From CTSOIL-112 sp964293815 (lineage in GTDB: Bacteria; Pseudomonadota; Gammaproteobacteria; Burkholderiales; Burkholderiaceae): a stretch of 64,000 bases of DNA. This document shows, one piece after another, positions 62,421 to 64,000 of the stretch. The translations under genes were made by a program, and so were the position numbers. Numbering within the stretch: the stretch's first letter is position 1; each line of letters starts with the position of its first letter. Location of the stretch: contig CAXYYC010000005.1 in NCBI GenBank assembly GCA_964293815.1, positions 1-64,000 of the forward strand, in the 5' to 3' direction. Below the pieces are notes generated by a model. It made no database searches. It saw only the letters and a list, made by a program, of their open reading frames with translations, and was not told the DNA's origin.

Positions 62421-63740
62421 TTATTTTTTCGTATTTGATTTCATGTTCAACAGCGCGTACAAAGCCATTGCGCCAAAAGTCGCCACGCCAATACCGTTTA
62501 AAGTAAAACCGCCCAAATTCACCGTCAAGTCACCCGCACCGATGATTAGAGTGACCGCAGCAACGATGAGGTTACGGCTTTGAGAGAAATCCACTTTATT
62601 ATCCACCCAGATTTTTGCGCCGGATACTGCGATCAAACCGAACACCACAATCGAAACCCCACCCAAAACTGGACTCGGGATTGACTGAATCAACGCGCCC
62701 ATTTTCGGCGAAAAACCCAATAAAATCGCAAAAACGGCTGCAAAGACAAATACCAGCGTCGAATAAATCCGCGTCACCGCCATCACACCGATATTTTCTG
62801 CGTATGTGGTCACGCCCGTGCCGCCGACACTGCCGGAAATCATCGTTGCCAAACCATCCGCCATAAACGCACGACCCATATACGGATTCATATCATGGCC
62901 GGTCATACCCTGAACGGCACGCAAATGCCCCAAGTTCTCCGCAACCAAGATCAAAGCCACCGGCGCAATCACCGAAATCGCCGACATTGTGAAACTCGGT
63001 GATGAGAAATGCGGCAAACCGAACCATGCGGCATTGGCAATTTTCGTGAAATCCATCGCAACCGCGCCATGCTCACCGCCAACGCCCCAGCCCAAACAAT
63101 TGGTGAACACATAGTACAACACCGACGCCAAAATCACACCGACCAAAATTAGCAGCCGACGCATCAAACCCGTACCCAGAACCGCAGTCAAGGCAATCAC
63201 CAGTACCGTCATCAGCATATACCACGCATTCGCGTTCGAGCCTTTCGCGCCCAGAACCGCGACACCTGCCAAATTCAGACCAATCACCGCAACCACCGCA
63301 CCGGTCACCACCGGCGGCATCAATTTTTCAATCCAATCCGTACCGACGAACTGCACCAATAGGCCAATCAAAAAATACACCAAGCCACAGACGATAATCG
63401 CGCCCAAAGCCACGCCAATATTCGCATTCGCACCCGAACCAGCGTAACCCGACACCGCAATCACACCGCCAATAAAGGCAAAACTCGAACCCAAATAACT
63501 CGGCACACGCCCGCGCGTCATGACGTAAAACAATAAAGTACCGATCCCCGACATCAAAATCGCCACATTCGGATCAAAACCCATCAATAGCGGCGCGAGA
63601 ATCGTCGCACCAAACATCGCCACAACGTGCTGAACACCCATCAAAACCGTCTGCGCCATCGGCAAACGTTCATCAGGCGCAATCGTCGTATCGTGCGACT
63701 GCACCTTTTCGGTGTAGCGCGGGAAATAAGTTTCAGACAT
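62421..63740 (-). CDS. Uracil/xanthine permease family protein (UraA-like)
   Basis: The 439-residue NCS2 permease has FGATILAPLLMGFDPNVAI, SSFAFIGGVIAVSGYAG, the family signature in the TM10 region (NPYMGRAFMADGLATMISGSVGGTGVTTYAENIGVMAVTRI) and SPVLGGVSIVVFGLIAVSG. The Glu in FIGGV- and YAENIG-type positions fits uracil-type uptake; pyrD lies nearby, though not cotranscribed. Substrate is inferred. Confidence 0.9.
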   Translation of the reverse strand: MSETYFPRYTEKVQSHDTTIAPDERLPMAQTVLMGVQHVVAMFGATILAPLLMGFDPNVAILMSGIGTLLFYVMTRGRVPSYLGSSFAFIGGVIAVSGYAGSGANANIGVALGAIIVCGLVYFLIGLLVQFVGTDWIEKLMPPVVTGAVVAVIGLNLAGVAVLGAKGSNANAWYMLMTVLVIALTAVLGTGLMRRLLILVGVILASVLYYVFTNCLGWGVGGEHGAVAMDFTKIANAAWFGLPHFSSPSFTMSAISVIAPVALILVAENLGHLRAVQGMTGHDMNPYMGRAFMADGLATMISGSVGGTGVTTYAENIGVMAVTRIYSTLVFVFAAVFAILLGFSPKMGALIQSIPSPVLGGVSIVVFGLIAVSGAKIWVDNKVDFSQSRNLIVAAVTLIIGAGDLTVNLGGFTLNGIGVATFGAMALYALLNMKSNTKK

Positions 63741-63802
63741 GAAAACTCCTTAGATTGTTTGAAATACTGCTTGTATTATTTTGTGATACTTCTGGATAAA
63801 TA

Positions 63803-63917
63803 TTAGGGCGTGTTTACACTAAACTCGCTCTGCATGAGACGCGGCAAGTACGTCCATGCGCATACCGTGTTCAGCTGTACACTCAGCAAGGATCAATTGA
63901 GTCGAAACACACCCTAA
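63803..63917. mobile_element. 115-bp MITE-like inverted-repeat element
   Basis: The ends TTAGGGCGTGTTT and AAACACACCCTAA are inverted repeats matching at 12 of 13 positions. The 89-bp interior has no coding capacity. The element lies 63 bp upstream of the permease gene start. TA and AATT flanks do not give a clear target duplication. No transposase is in the window. The remaining bases to 64000 hold nothing I can support. Confidence 0.65.
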
Positions 63918-64000
63918 TTCATTATTGATCCGCTGGCCAACTCTGTTGCGAAAACCGGCTTTGCGTCACCGTGGCTTTGGACTTATAATGACAGGCGCAA

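Overview
The window looks like a chromosomal segment of a betaproteobacterium, probably Burkholderiales or Neisseriales. This is inferred from gene order and not from any marker phylogeny. The main pointers are the order GntR regulator-sdhCDAB beside a divergent mdh, the run Nudix-aat-bpt-pyrD, a CsgG/DUF4810/DUF799 lipoprotein trio, a HemJ-type membrane protein, and a CRISPR repeat resembling the type II-C repeats of Neisseriaceae. Base composition and gene style are even across the window. I saw no rRNA, tRNA, phage or transposase gene.

Layout. 1-325: right-hand end of a CRISPR array with 67-bp periodicity and a degenerate last repeat; no cas gene is in view. 398-5664: mfd and a quinone-dependent D-lactate dehydrogenase. 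5777-9448: a molybdate operon (ModE-box-like palindrome, modA, frameshifted modB, short modC, a NifQ-like gene, modE). 9554-13526: a five-gene minus-strand operon with three pirins, an FMN reductase and a DUF896 protein, divergent from an HxlR regulator. 13669-16184: an unannotated 38-codon membrane peptide, a palindrome-rich intergenic region, then a DUF6502 gene overlapping a gene for a GGTG-repeat/Ig-like protein. 16228-20738: trp operon (Trp-rich leader peptide, attenuator, trpE, a small exported protein, trpG, trpD, trpC), then a CYTH protein. 21392-22014: an island of hairpin repeats bracketed by a 47-bp direct duplication that includes a terminator. 22036-23025: pfkA.

23234-34618: a carboxylic-acid catabolic region. 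A LysR gene is divergent from an itaconyl-CoA-hydratase-like gene, a family III CoA-transferase and a DctPQM TRAP transporter. On its other side lie an acyl-CoA dehydrogenase, two CitE-type lyases and an MFS transporter. The set resembles the itaconate (Ict-Ich-Ccl) pathway of pseudomonads. 34705-37420: ispD, a DUF4442 protein and cfa. 37591-37790: a MITE-like element bracketed by duplicated hairpins. 37815-43694: sdhCDAB, a GntR regulator and mdh, a TCA-cycle block.

43976-54097: envelope and housekeeping genes (OmpA-like and glycine-zipper lipoproteins, HemJ-like, an RlmL-type methyltransferase, a Liv-type binding protein, enoyl-CoA hydratase, M61 peptidase, the CsgG trio, yaaA). 54129-57186: a DUF1615 lipoprotein, lgt and two small c-type cytochromes. 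57265-60519: Nudix-aat-bpt-pyrD. 60748-60855: a 35-codon gene with a strong Shine-Dalgarno and its own terminator. 61091-63740: a nitroreductase, a YdcZ-type transporter and a uracil/xanthine permease. A 115-bp inverted-repeat element closes the window.

The observations most worth following are the NifQ-like gene in a non-nif molybdate operon, the DUF6502/GGTG-repeat pair, the triple-pirin HxlR locus, the two short genes, and the two mobile-looking elements that sit beside terminators and share an end sequence.
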